This document shows positions 25,672 through 33,874 of a stretch of DNA of 59,603 nucleotides, piece by piece. The DNA is from Syntrophaceae bacterium UBA6252 (GTDB lineage: Bacteria; Desulfobacterota; Syntrophia; Syntrophales; UBA6807). The position numbers and the translations under genes are program-made. Location of the stretch: contig DJVQ01000014.1 of assembly GCA_002441265.1 (NCBI GenBank), positions 1-59,603 on the forward strand. The letters run 5' to 3'. How positions within the stretch are numbered: the first letter of the stretch is position 1; the number at the start of each line of letters is the position of its first letter. Under the pieces are notes generated by a model, which did not search any database, had not been told where the DNA came from, and worked only from the letters and a program-made list of their open reading frames with translations.

Positions 25672-26295
25672 ATGACGGCTTCCATTACGGATTCGATATC
25701 GTCGTCCAGCCTGGGGCAGGACGAGTTTCTCACGCTGCTGTGCACCCAGCTCCAGAACCAGAACCCGCTGGATCCCATGGACGGAACCGAATTCGCCGTC
25801 CAGCTCGCGCAGTTCACCAGCGTGGAGCAGCTCACGAACCTGAACACAGGCCTGGATTCGGTGCGATCCGACCTGGTGTCCATGATGAACCTGGAGGTCA
25901 TCGGCGGCGTCGGGATGGAGATGACCTACGCCGGGGACGAGATTGAGGTGACGGGAAGCGAGACGGAGATCCGCTTCGTCCTGGACGATGCGATTCAGCA
26001 GGGCACCGTGACGATCTACGACGGGGGAGGAACGAAAGTGGGAACGGTGGACCTGGGCAGTCTCGAGGCGGGGCTTCAGTCCGTTTCCTGGGACACCTCC
26101 GGCGTCGATGCGGGAACGTACACCTTCGAGGTGTCGGCGGCGGACGCGGACGGGAACGACGTGACCGTCGAAACGATGATGACGGGGACGGCCACCGCCG
26201 TTTCCTGGATCAGCGGCGTTCCCTATTACAGGATCAACGGGACCGATGTGCCGTTCAGCAGCGTCATTTCCTTTGGTGGGAGCGACAACGGGTGA
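25672..26295 (+). CDS. flgD: Flagellar hook assembly (cap) protein FlgD
   Basis: 207 residues. The signature LGQDEFLTLLCTQLQNQNPL followed by DPMDGTEFAVQLAQF is diagnostic. The C-terminal half has Ig/FnIII-like strands (WDTSGVDAGTYTFEVSAAD, the FLGD Ig-like region). FlgD caps the growing hook and is then replaced by FlgK. GAAAGGAGAAG precedes the ATG. Confidence 0.96.
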   Translation: MTASITDSISSSSLGQDEFLTLLCTQLQNQNPLDPMDGTEFAVQLAQFTSVEQLTNLNTGLDSVRSDLVSMMNLEVIGGVGMEMTYAGDEIEVTGSETEIRFVLDDAIQQGTVTIYDGGGTKVGTVDLGSLEAGLQSVSWDTSGVDAGTYTFEVSAADADGNDVTVETMMTGTATAVSWISGVPYYRINGTDVPFSSVISFGGSDNG

Positions 26296-26341
26296 GACAC
26301 GGCATCCATGAGGAATGTAAACCGATTGAGGAGGTGAAATA

Positions 26342-27877
26342 ATGGGCAATGCATTGTGGGCGGGAATTTCGGGATTGAACGCCTCGTCGAAACAGATGGA
26401 CGTCATCGCGAACAACATCGCCAACGTGAATACGATCGGCTACAAGGCGGGGAAGATCTATTTCGCCGACGTCCTGAGCCAGAGCATTTCCGGAGGGGCT
26501 TCGGGCTCCATGCAGGTGGGAAGAGGAGTGTCGGTGACGGACGTGACGACCCAGTTCGGGTCCGGATCGTTCGAAACGACGGACAACGCCACCGACGTTT
26601 CCATCGACGGGGACGGGTTTTTCATGGTCAACGACCAGGACGGCGCCACCTACTACACCCGGGCGGGGTCGTTCACCCTGGACAAGGACGGGTACATGGT
26701 GGACACCAACGGGTACTACCTCCAGGGATTTAATTTTTACGGGTCCACGGTGAACACCATCTCCAACATCAGCCTGAAGGACGTTCAGTCCACACCGCAG
26801 GTGACGTCGATGTTTTCCGTGGGCGTCAACCTGAACGCCGAGACGGAGACGGGGGGCACCTATACGACATCGCAGACGGTCTACGATTCCCTCGGGTCGC
26901 AGCACAGCCTGGGGATCACCTTTCAGAAGACCGGCGGCTCGGGGACCGGCGTGAGCGGTTACTGGGGGTTCACGGTGGGCCTCGACGGGGTGAGTTCGGT
27001 GGACCAGTCCTACTCGGGTTTCAAGTTCGATGCCGACGGAAATCTTGATCAGGTCTACCGTTCCGACGCCGCCATCGGTACGGCCGCTGTGGGAAACTCC
27101 GTTCTGACGATCGACAACGAGGGACAGCTGTATCAGAGCACGACGACGCCCATCGAGCTGACCTATGACGCCACCACGGAATCGTGGACCATCACGAACG
27201 CCGACGTGTACACCGATGCCACCGTGTTCGGGGACGCCGACTCCGTCTCCATCGATCTGGACGGCTCGGGGGGTGCGGACATCACCCTCACCCCCGATAC
27301 GGGCATCACCTGGGCGAGCGGGACCCTCACGTTCTCCGTCACCCAGGCCGAGGCGGATCCGACGGACCTCTCCATCACCCTGGCGACCCTCGACAACGGG
27401 GCCACCATCGGCGATGCCAACACCATCACCTGGGACCTCGCCGGTTCCTCGGCTCTGTCCATCACGAACTACGCCAGCTCATCGGTGATCAAGTCCCTGT
27501 CGAACGACGGGTACGCGTCGGGGCTTCTGAAAAGCCTCTCCATCGAATCGGACGGCACGATCACGGGGTTCTTCACGAACGGGCAGACGGCGAGCCTGGC
27601 CCGGATCGTTCTTGCCGACTTCAACGACGCAACGGGTCTGAGGCGCATGGGATCCAACCTCTTCGCCGAGACGGTGACATCCGGACCGGCGATCAAGAAC
27701 ATCCCCGGCGACTCCGGCATGGGCGAACTGACATCGAACAGCCTCGAAATGTCCAACACGGACATCGCGACGGAGTTCATCAACATGATCACGGCCCAGA
27801 AGGCCTATCAGGCAAGCTCCCGGGTGATCACCACCCAGGATGAGCTTCTGTCCGAGCTGATGAACATCATGCGGTAA
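26342..27877 (+). CDS. flgE: Flagellar hook protein FlgE
   Basis: 511 residues. N-terminal LNASSKQMDVIANNIANVNT and C-terminal ELTSNSLEMSNTDIATEFIN with ITAQKAYQASSRVI are the paired D0 helices of the hook family. The middle (about 230-390) is a large variable insertion with many Thr, Asp and Gly, which explains the length above the roughly 400 residues of enterobacterial FlgE. AGGAGGTGA precedes the ATG. The stop codon is the insertion point of repeat copy B. Confidence 0.96.
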   Translation: MGNALWAGISGLNASSKQMDVIANNIANVNTIGYKAGKIYFADVLSQSISGGASGSMQVGRGVSVTDVTTQFGSGSFETTDNATDVSIDGDGFFMVNDQDGATYYTRAGSFTLDKDGYMVDTNGYYLQGFNFYGSTVNTISNISLKDVQSTPQVTSMFSVGVNLNAETETGGTYTTSQTVYDSLGSQHSLGITFQKTGGSGTGVSGYWGFTVGLDGVSSVDQSYSGFKFDADGNLDQVYRSDAAIGTAAVGNSVLTIDNEGQLYQSTTTPIELTYDATTESWTITNADVYTDATVFGDADSVSIDLDGSGGADITLTPDTGITWASGTLTFSVTQAEADPTDLSITLATLDNGATIGDANTITWDLAGSSALSITNYASSSVIKSLSNDGYASGLLKSLSIESDGTITGFFTNGQTASLARIVLADFNDATGLRRMGSNLFAETVTSGPAIKNIPGDSGMGELTSNSLEMSNTDIATEFINMITAQKAYQASSRVITTQDELLSELMNIMR

Positions 27878-28048
27878 CGGCGTCGTAAAAGGTCCGTATG
27901 CTGCGTTGCCCTTCATCCCCTGTCCCTGAGGCGTACACCCCGGTACGCCTCGGTCCCCGGGATTCGGGCGCCGTGCCTCCGAACCTTTTACCATCGCCGT
28001 TCCTGAAAACGCTTTTGGGCTTGCAGACGTTTGTCATGCGGTAACGGC
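27875..28048 (+). repeat. Dispersed intergenic repeat, copy B, at the flgE stop codon
   Basis: It shares GGGATTCGGGCGCC (27959-27972) with copies A1 and C. Its central hairpin is GAGGCGTAC (27928-27936) and GTACGCCTC (27943-27951). The 15-bp flgE end TCATGCGGTAACGGC occurs at 27867-27881 and again at 28034-28048, 167 bp apart, so the element is flanked by a duplication of the gene's last codons and stop. It lies in the same orientation as A1. Confidence 0.8.
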
Positions 28049-28053
28049 TTCAC

Positions 28054-28090
28054 GGGGCGGCGGCGGTTTCGCCGCCGTCCCCTTCCGTTT
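28054..28090 (+). terminator. Intrinsic terminator candidate after flgE
   Basis: GGGGCGGCGGCG pairs with CGCCGCCGTCCCC (one bulged T) around a GTTT loop, followed by TTCCGTTT. It lies after repeat copy B and before the fliL promoter, a sensible end for fliK-flgD-flgE. Confidence 0.6.
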
Positions 28091-28349
28091 CATGCGTCAA
28101 GGAATTGTCGATGCGTCGGAGAAACCGGCGCAACCGTTTCCCCCATTCCTTCCCCCGTCTCCGTCAAGCAACTCATAAGTATCGGATATAGCATAACATA
28201 TCTATAACGCTTCTCGGTGGTACAAAGTTTGCTCATCATAGGGCTGTACCGTCCTGCGGGGGTGTTTCGGGCATGTCTTGTACAGCCGTTTGACGGGACG
28301 GAAACCGCTGATCCGGAACTCCAGAGAGGGGCCGGAGGGAGAGTGAAAC
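28091..28349. other. Leader region before fliL
   Basis: About 260 bp without a gene. The first half is AT-richer than its surroundings (AAGTATCGGATATAGCATAA around 28177). The sigma-54 promoter is at 28218-28233, leaving a leader of roughly 105 nt before fliL. No other element is recognised. Confidence 0.5.
28218..28233 (+). promoter_or_regulatory. Sigma-54 promoter of fliLMNOPQR-flhBA operon
   Basis: TGGTACAAAGTTTGCT matches TGGCACG-N4-TTGCW at 10 of 12 defined bases with exact GG/GC spacing. It is 116 bp before the fliL ATG. Confidence 0.8.
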
Positions 28350-28838
28350 ATGGCGAAAGAGGATAAGGAAGCGGAAGTCGCTGCAGCGGAAGGCGCCGGG
28401 AAAAAGAAGGGCGGCCTCTGGAAATGGCTGATCATCGGCGTGGCCGCCGTTGCCGTCGCCGGGGGCGGTTTCGGGGCGTATCATGTTTTCCTGAAGAAAA
28501 AGGAGGAGCCGAAACAGGCCGCCGCCCGTCCCGCCATCGGGACCCTGTGGCCCATGGACCCCTTCATCGTGAATCTCACCGACAACAACGGTGAGCGTTA
28601 TCTCAAACTGGTCCTGCAGCTCGAGGTTTCCGGCAAGGAATGCATTCCCGAACTGGACCAGCTTACGCCGAAACTGCGGGACACCGTTTTGGACCTTCTC
28701 TCGGCGAAATCCTACAACGACATCATCGGGATCGGGGCGAAACAGCGGCTCCGGGACGAGCTGATCATGCGGATCAACCGTTTTTTGACGACGGGGGAGG
28801 TCCACAAGATCTACTTCACCGAACTGGTCATCCAGTGA
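28350..28838 (+). CDS. fliL: Flagellar basal body-associated protein FliL
   Basis: 162 residues. One membrane helix (about 27-47, WLIIGVAAVAVAGGGFGAYH) follows a Lys-rich N-terminus. The periplasmic domain (WPMDPFIVNLTDNNGERYLK, ending RINRFLTTGEVHKIYFTELV) is typical of FliL. FliL surrounds the stator and supports motor torque. A second FliL-like gene lies at 39922. Confidence 0.94.
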   Translation: MAKEDKEAEVAAAEGAGKKKGGLWKWLIIGVAAVAVAGGGFGAYHVFLKKKEEPKQAAARPAIGTLWPMDPFIVNLTDNNGERYLKLVLQLEVSGKECIPELDQLTPKLRDTVLDLLSAKSYNDIIGIGAKQRLRDELIMRINRFLTTGEVHKIYFTELVIQ

Positions 28839-28872
28839 GTGCGGAATATTACTCGGGGGGAGAGGGGACTTC

Positions 28873-29874
28873 ATGTCTCACATACTGACCCAGGAAGAAG
28901 TCGATGCCTTATTGAGGGGAATTTCCGGAGGGGAGATCGAGACGGAGATCGAGCAGACCTTCGACCCGTCGGATGTCGTCAATTACGATCTCACGAGCCA
29001 GGACCGGATCATCCGGGGGCGGATGCCCACCCTGGAAATGACCAACGAGAAGTTCGCCCGCATGTTCCGGGCGACCCTGTCCTCCATGCTCCGGAAGGTG
29101 GTGAGCGTGTCGGCGCTCTCCGTGGACATGATCAAATTCGGGGAGTTTCTGAAGACGCTCCCCGTGCCGACGAGCCTTCATCTTTTCCGGATGGACCCCC
29201 TTCGGGGCAGCGCCCTCATCGTTCTGGAACCGAGGATCATCTTCACCCTCATCGACATTCTCTTCGGGGGCCTGGGGAAGGACAACTACAAGATCGAGGG
29301 CAGGGAATTCACCGCCATCGAAACCAGCGTGATCCGGAAAATCGTTCTGTCCGGCCTGACGGAACTGGAAAAGGCGTGGAAGCCCCTCATCGACCTCACC
29401 ATCACCTACCAGAGGTCGGAAGTGAACCCCCAGTTCGTTCACATCGTGCCCCCCACCGACGTCATCGTGCTCATCAACTTCGAGATCGAGGTGGAATACA
29501 CGACGGGGATCCTCGCCCTGTGCCTTCCCTATGCGTCCCTGGAGCCCATACGGGAGAAACTCGCCGCGGGATTCCAGAGCGAGCAGCTGGAAGTGGACCG
29601 GGTGTGGATGGAACGGTTCAAGAAAAGCCTTGTCCAGTCCAAAGTCGATCTGGCCGTCGAACTCGGAAGGGCGAATATATCGACGACGGACGTGCTCCAG
29701 TTGAAAAAGGGAGACGTGATCATGCTCGATCAGTACGCCACGGATCCTCTTTACGTGTTTGTGGAAGGATTGTCCAAATATCGTGCGTACCCGGGGATTT
29801 ACAAGGGCAGCCAGGCCATACGGATTTCCGAAATATTGATGGACAAAGAGGTGTTTTCCGATGGAACAGAATGA
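28873..29874 (+). CDS. fliM: Flagellar motor switch protein FliM
   Basis: 333 residues. The N-terminal CheY-binding peptide ILTQEEVDALL is present, then the CheC-like middle domain (PLRGSALIVLEPRIIFTLID, LFGGLGK) and the C-terminal SpoA domain (VDLAVELGRANISTTDVLQL, LKKGDVIMLDQ). FliM is the CheY-P receptor on the C ring. Its 3' end overlaps fliN by 14 nt. Confidence 0.96.
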   Translation: MSHILTQEEVDALLRGISGGEIETEIEQTFDPSDVVNYDLTSQDRIIRGRMPTLEMTNEKFARMFRATLSSMLRKVVSVSALSVDMIKFGEFLKTLPVPTSLHLFRMDPLRGSALIVLEPRIIFTLIDILFGGLGKDNYKIEGREFTAIETSVIRKIVLSGLTELEKAWKPLIDLTITYQRSEVNPQFVHIVPPTDVIVLINFEIEVEYTTGILALCLPYASLEPIREKLAAGFQSEQLEVDRVWMERFKKSLVQSKVDLAVELGRANISTTDVLQLKKGDVIMLDQYATDPLYVFVEGLSKYRAYPGIYKGSQAIRISEILMDKEVFSDGTE

Positions 29875-30370
29875 AATCGACCGTCTGATGAGTGAAATCG
29901 AGGGCTCGGAAAATCCCGTTCCCGAAAGCGCGGATGACGGAAAGGAAGGCAACGGCAACGGCGGCGGCGGGGGGGGGAACGGCGACGGCGAGAACCTGGG
30001 CTGGGACGATGTTCAGGAGGAAATGGAGATGTCCCGGGTGAAAGCGCCGAAACTGGAAGCCCAGGAAATGCAGTTCGAGGAGTTGAAGAAGGCGGAATCG
30101 CCCAAGTCCTCCCTGGACATCGATTTCATTCTCGACATTCCCCTCTCGGTGAACGTGGAACTCGGACGGACGCGGCTTCTCATCAGCGAGCTTCTCCAGC
30201 TCGGGCAGGGGTCGGTCATCGAATTGACGAAACTGGCGGGCGAGCCCATGGACATCTACATCAACCAGAGGCTCATCGCCCGGGGAGAGGTCGTGGTCGT
30301 CAACGAGAAATTCGGGATCCGGCTCACGGACATCATCTCTCCCGCCGAGAGGATCAACAAGCTTCGTTAG
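29861..30370 (+). CDS. fliN: Flagellar motor switch protein FliN with FliM-like N-terminal peptide
   Basis: 169 residues, longer than the usual 100-140. The C-terminal SpoA domain is clear (DIPLSVNVELGRTRLLISEL, LAGEPMDIYINQRLIARGE, FGIRLTDIISP). A Gly/Asn-rich linker (about 35-45) joins it to an N-terminal peptide, EQNEIDRLMSEIEG, that resembles the CheY-binding EIDALL motif of FliM, as known for FliY of Bacillus. It may add a second CheY-P site per subunit. No phosphatase domain is present. Confidence 0.93.
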   Translation: MEQNEIDRLMSEIEGSENPVPESADDGKEGNGNGGGGGGNGDGENLGWDDVQEEMEMSRVKAPKLEAQEMQFEELKKAESPKSSLDIDFILDIPLSVNVELGRTRLLISELLQLGQGSVIELTKLAGEPMDIYINQRLIARGEVVVVNEKFGIRLTDIISPAERINKLR

Positions 30371-30379
30371 GACGGAAAC

Positions 30380-30793
30380 ATGGACACCCTCACCGTCGTT
30401 TCCTCTTTCGTGAAAATGGCTGCCGCCCTTTGCGCCGTCCTGGCCCTGATGATCGGATTTCACTGGTTCGTGAAAACGCTCCGCCGGCGCTCCCCTTTCC
30501 TGAACGGGAAGGAGGACGTGCTGCGCGTCGTGGCGTCGAGGCCTCTCAACCACAAGAACAGTCTTCTTCTGGTCGACGTGCTCGGGGAGTTGTTCCTCGT
30601 GGGCCTGTCGGGGGGACAGATGACCTGCATGTCCGCCCTCTCCGATCCCTCGGCGAAGGAGAAAATCCGGGCCCTCCCGGAGAATTCCGGGCCAGTTCCC
30701 TCTCTTTTCGGGCAATTCCTGAAGGACCGGCTCCGCCTTACCGGGGCGTCCCCCGCCCGGGACAAGGAAGTTCCCCGGGAACGGCCTCAATGA
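30380..30793 (+). CDS. fliO: Flagellar biosynthesis protein FliO
   Basis: 137 residues. One membrane helix (about 12-32, MAAALCAVLALMIGFHWFV) and a cytoplasmic part with VVASRPLNHKNSLLLVDVLG followed by ELFLVGLSGGQM, which is the FliO pattern. FliO helps fold and assemble FliP in the export gate. The stop overlaps the fliP ATG. Confidence 0.9.
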   Translation: MDTLTVVSSFVKMAAALCAVLALMIGFHWFVKTLRRRSPFLNGKEDVLRVVASRPLNHKNSLLLVDVLGELFLVGLSGGQMTCMSALSDPSAKEKIRALPENSGPVPSLFGQFLKDRLRLTGASPARDKEVPRERPQ

Positions 30794-31563
30794 AAACGGA
30801 CCGGAGTCTCCTTCTCATTCCTGCCGCCGCATGCCTTCTTCTCCTTCTGACCGCCGGAGAGGGGCTTGCGGAGACGTTGTCGCTGCCCGGTCTCAAGCTT
30901 CAACTGGATTCGGTGACGGACCAGCCGGAACGGCTGTCCTCGCTGATTCACCTCATTTTCGTCATTACCGTTCTCTCCCTGGCGCCGGCCATCCTGCTCA
31001 TGATGACCTCGTTTATCCGGATCGCCGTCGTCCTCTCCCTGCTTCGGCAGGCCCTGGGGACCCAGCAGATGCCTCCCAACCAGATCGTCATCGGTCTGGC
31101 CCTCTTTCTCACGTTCTTCATCATGATGCCGGTGTGGAAGGATGTTCACCGGCAGGCCCTGACGCCCTACTACGAGGAGAAGATCGGGTGGGAGGAGGCC
31201 TTCCGGAAGGGCGAGGAGCCGATCCGGGAGTTCCTGCTCCGGCAGACCCGGGAGAAGGATCTCGCTCTTTTCGTCGCCATTTCGGGGACGGAGACGCCGC
31301 CGGAAAAACCGGATCAGGTGTCTCTGGTGGTCCTCATCCCCGCATTCATCATCAGCGAGCTGAAGACGGCTTTCCAGATCGGGTTCATGATCTACCTTCC
31401 CTTTTTCATCATCGACATGGTGGTGGCGAGCGTCCTTCTTTCCATGGGGATGCTCATGCTCCCCCCGATCATGATGAGCCTGCCCTTCAAGCTCCTTCTC
31501 TTCGTCCTTGTGGACGGCTGGAACCTGATCGTGGGTTCCCTGGTCAGGAGCTTCCAGGGGTGA
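30790..31563 (+). CDS. fliP: Flagellar export gate protein FliP
   Basis: 257 residues from the ATG overlapping fliO. A cleavable signal peptide (LLLIPAAACLLLLLTAGEGL) is typical of FliP. Conserved segments are TSFIRIAVVLSLLRQALGTQ, PPNQIVIGLALFLTFFIM and LSMGMLMLPPIMMSLPFKLL. It forms the core of the export channel with FliQ and FliR. Confidence 0.96.
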   Translation: MKTDRSLLLIPAAACLLLLLTAGEGLAETLSLPGLKLQLDSVTDQPERLSSLIHLIFVITVLSLAPAILLMMTSFIRIAVVLSLLRQALGTQQMPPNQIVIGLALFLTFFIMMPVWKDVHRQALTPYYEEKIGWEEAFRKGEEPIREFLLRQTREKDLALFVAISGTETPPEKPDQVSLVVLIPAFIISELKTAFQIGFMIYLPFFIIDMVVASVLLSMGMLMLPPIMMSLPFKLLLFVLVDGWNLIVGSLVRSFQG

Positions 31564-31600
31564 AGGACCCCTTCCGGGACCGGAAAGTACAGGAGGAACA

Positions 31601-31870
31601 ATGACAACGGACTTCGTAATCGGGATCATGGCGGAATCGGTCAAGCTGACCCTCCTGATCGCCGCCCCGGCGCTTCTCGTGGGACTGGTCATCGGATTCC
31701 TGGTCAGCCTCTTTCAGGCGGTGACCCAGGTGCAGGAGATGACCCTTGTCTTCGTGCCCAAGATCATCGGCGTGTTCGTCACCGTCATCGTGGCCATGCC
31801 GTGGATGATGAATCTCCTCATGGCGTTCACGGAAAGGCTGTTCAAAGATATTCCCCATTGGGTCCGGTGA
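31601..31870 (+). CDS. fliQ: Flagellar export gate protein FliQ
   Basis: 89 residues with two membrane helices: about 16-38 (LLIAAPALLVGLVIGFLVSL) and 52-72. The conserved FQAVTQVQEMTLVFVPKII segment lies between them. It assembles with FliP and FliR. Confidence 0.95.
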   Translation: MTTDFVIGIMAESVKLTLLIAAPALLVGLVIGFLVSLFQAVTQVQEMTLVFVPKIIGVFVTVIVAMPWMMNLLMAFTERLFKDIPHWVR

Positions 31871-31913
31871 TTTCCGGAGAGATCGGGAAATCGGGAAGGA
31901 GAGGCCTGGATCG

Positions 31914-32702
31914 ATGGGGATTCCCCTGCTGGCGGAAAAGGACCTGTTCGGTTTCCTCCTGGTTTTTCTGCGCACCCTTTCCATGATCGCCTTCATCCCC
32001 ATTTTCGGGGAACGGGTGGTTCCCGCCCAGGTCAAGGGGATCCTGGCTTTTCTCCTCGCCTTTGTCCTTTACCCTTTCCTGGGGAGGGAAATCGTCCCCG
32101 GAGAGGTTCCCGGCGTGATCGCCCTCCTTCTGGGGATGTCCGGGGAAGTCCTCATCGGCATGGTCGCCGGGATCATGGTCCGGTTCATTTTCGCGGGGGT
32201 CCAGTTCGCCGGGGAAATGATCGGCTTCCAGATGGGCTTTTCCATCGCCAACGTCATCGATCCCGTTTCCAGCCTTCAGGTGTCCCTCATTTCCCAGCTT
32301 CAGTATTACATGGCCTTTCTCCTGTTCCTCGCCCTGGACGGCCACCACGGGTTTCTTCTGGCCCTGGCGGAAAGCTTCCGCACGGTTCCCCCCCTTGCCT
32401 TTACCTTTTCCGGGGGGCTCATGGAAATGATCCTGGAGACGTCGAAGGGTCTTTTCATCCTCGCGGTGAAACTTTCGGCGCCGGTCATCGCCGTTCTCGT
32501 GTTCACCCATGTGGCCCTCGGGCTCGTGGCGAGAACGGTGCCGCAGATCAACGTGTTCATCGTCGGGTTTCCGATCCAGATCGCCCTGGGGCTCCTGTTT
32601 CTCGCCCTGTCCTCGGGGTTCGTCCTGGCGGCGCTGGAATCGGATTTCCTGGGGTTTTCCGGAGTCCTCCGGCAGGCCTTCCGGCTCATGGGGGCCCCGT
32701 GA
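31914..32702 (+). CDS. fliR: Flagellar export gate protein FliR
   Basis: 262 residues, strongly hydrophobic with about six membrane helices. Typical segments are FGERVVPAQVKGILAFLLAF, GVQFAGEMIGFQMGFSIANV, and LVARTVPQINVFIVGFPIQI. FliR joins FliP and FliQ in the export gate. flhB follows after 89 bp. Confidence 0.95.
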   Translation: MGIPLLAEKDLFGFLLVFLRTLSMIAFIPIFGERVVPAQVKGILAFLLAFVLYPFLGREIVPGEVPGVIALLLGMSGEVLIGMVAGIMVRFIFAGVQFAGEMIGFQMGFSIANVIDPVSSLQVSLISQLQYYMAFLLFLALDGHHGFLLALAESFRTVPPLAFTFSGGLMEMILETSKGLFILAVKLSAPVIAVLVFTHVALGLVARTVPQINVFIVGFPIQIALGLLFLALSSGFVLAALESDFLGFSGVLRQAFRLMGAP

Positions 32703-32791
32703 GGGGGACCGGTCTTTTCCGGGACCGTCGGGATCCCGTTGGAGACGTTTTATTGACGGGGTTGTCATAAAGTTGATCCCAGAGGGAAGCG

Positions 32792-33868
32792 ATGGCGGAG
32801 AACGACAAGGACCAGGAACGAACAGAACAAGCAACACCGAAGCGAAAGGAGGAGGCGAGGCGGAAAGGCCAGACGGCGAAAAGCCGTGAAATCCCCTCCG
32901 TCGCCGTTCTCGGGATCTCCCTTATTCTCCTGTATTTCTACGGATCCGGGATGACGGAACAGCTGATGGACCTCATGGTGTCGGCATTCCGTCTCTCCGG
33001 GGACACCCTCGTCGATCGGGGGAACTTTATACGAATTCTGACGGATTTCGCCTTCCGCAGCTTTTCCATCATGTTTCTCTTCTTCGTGTCCGTCCTTGCC
33101 GCGGGCATTCTCGCCAACGTGGTTCAGGTGGGTTTCATGATCACCACGGAGGCCGTTGCGCCGAAATTTTCGAAACTCGATCCGATCAAGGGTCTTGGAA
33201 GGCTGTTTTCCCTGCAGGCCCTGGTGGAGTTTCTGAAAAGCCTTCTCAAACTGGGGATTGTCGGGACTGCGGCCTGGCTCATGGTGCACCGGGAGCTTGG
33301 CGGGATTTTTCCCCTCGTCCGGCAATCGACGGGACAGATTCTTGTCTACATCGCGGGGGTTTCCTTCCGGATCATGCTGGTGACGACGCTGGTCCTCGTT
33401 CTCCTCGCCCTCCTGGATTACATGTACCAGCGCTGGGAGTATGAAAAGAGCCTGAGGATGACCCGGCAGGAGGTGAAGGAGGAGTTCAAGCAGACGGAAG
33501 GGGATCCTCTCATCAAATCGAGAATCCGCCGTCTCCAGAGGGAAATCGCCAGGAGGAGAATGATGGCCGCCGTGCCCAAGGCGGACGTGATCATCACGAA
33601 CCCCGATCATCTCGCCGTGGCCATTCGCTACGACCCCCGGGGATTTGCACCGGTGGTCATCGCGAAAGGAGCCGGATTCATTGCGGAAAAGATAAAGGAT
33701 CTGGGCAGGCGCCACGGGATTCCCCTCGTGGAGAACAAACCGGTGGCACAACTATTGTATAAAACCGTGAATGTCAACCAGTACATTCCGGAAAACCTTT
33801 ACAGGGCAGTGGCGGAAATACTGGCATACGTCTACAGCCTCAAACAGCGCAATCCCTTCGGGGTGTAA
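32792..33868 (+). CDS. flhB: Flagellar export switch protein FlhB (NPDH variant)
   Basis: 358 residues. It begins with the usual charged ERTEQATPKRKEEARRKGQ and has four membrane helices, then the cytoplasmic domain. The autocleavage site, normally NPTH, reads N270-P271-D272-H273 (DVIITNPDHLAVAIRY). The Asn and Pro that flank the cut are kept, the Thr is Asp. Numbering is within one of Salmonella FlhB. FlhB cleavage permits the change from hook to filament export together with FliK. Confidence 0.95.
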   Translation: MAENDKDQERTEQATPKRKEEARRKGQTAKSREIPSVAVLGISLILLYFYGSGMTEQLMDLMVSAFRLSGDTLVDRGNFIRILTDFAFRSFSIMFLFFVSVLAAGILANVVQVGFMITTEAVAPKFSKLDPIKGLGRLFSLQALVEFLKSLLKLGIVGTAAWLMVHRELGGIFPLVRQSTGQILVYIAGVSFRIMLVTTLVLVLLALLDYMYQRWEYEKSLRMTRQEVKEEFKQTEGDPLIKSRIRRLQREIARRRMMAAVPKADVIITNPDHLAVAIRYDPRGFAPVVIAKGAGFIAEKIKDLGRRHGIPLVENKPVAQLLYKTVNVNQYIPENLYRAVAEILAYVYSLKQRNPFGV

Positions 33869-33874
33869 GGAGCC

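Noticed and set aside
28160..28215. Sigma-28 or sigma-70 promoter in the AT-rich stretch before fliL
   Set aside because: TAT-rich sequence gives poor matches at either -35 or spacing, whereas a good sigma-54 site lies directly downstream.
32703..32791. Promoter for flhB in the 89-bp gap (TTGACG with a downstream AT stretch)
   Set aside because: No matching -10 at proper spacing; the gap is short and the genes are collinear, so read-through is the simpler view.
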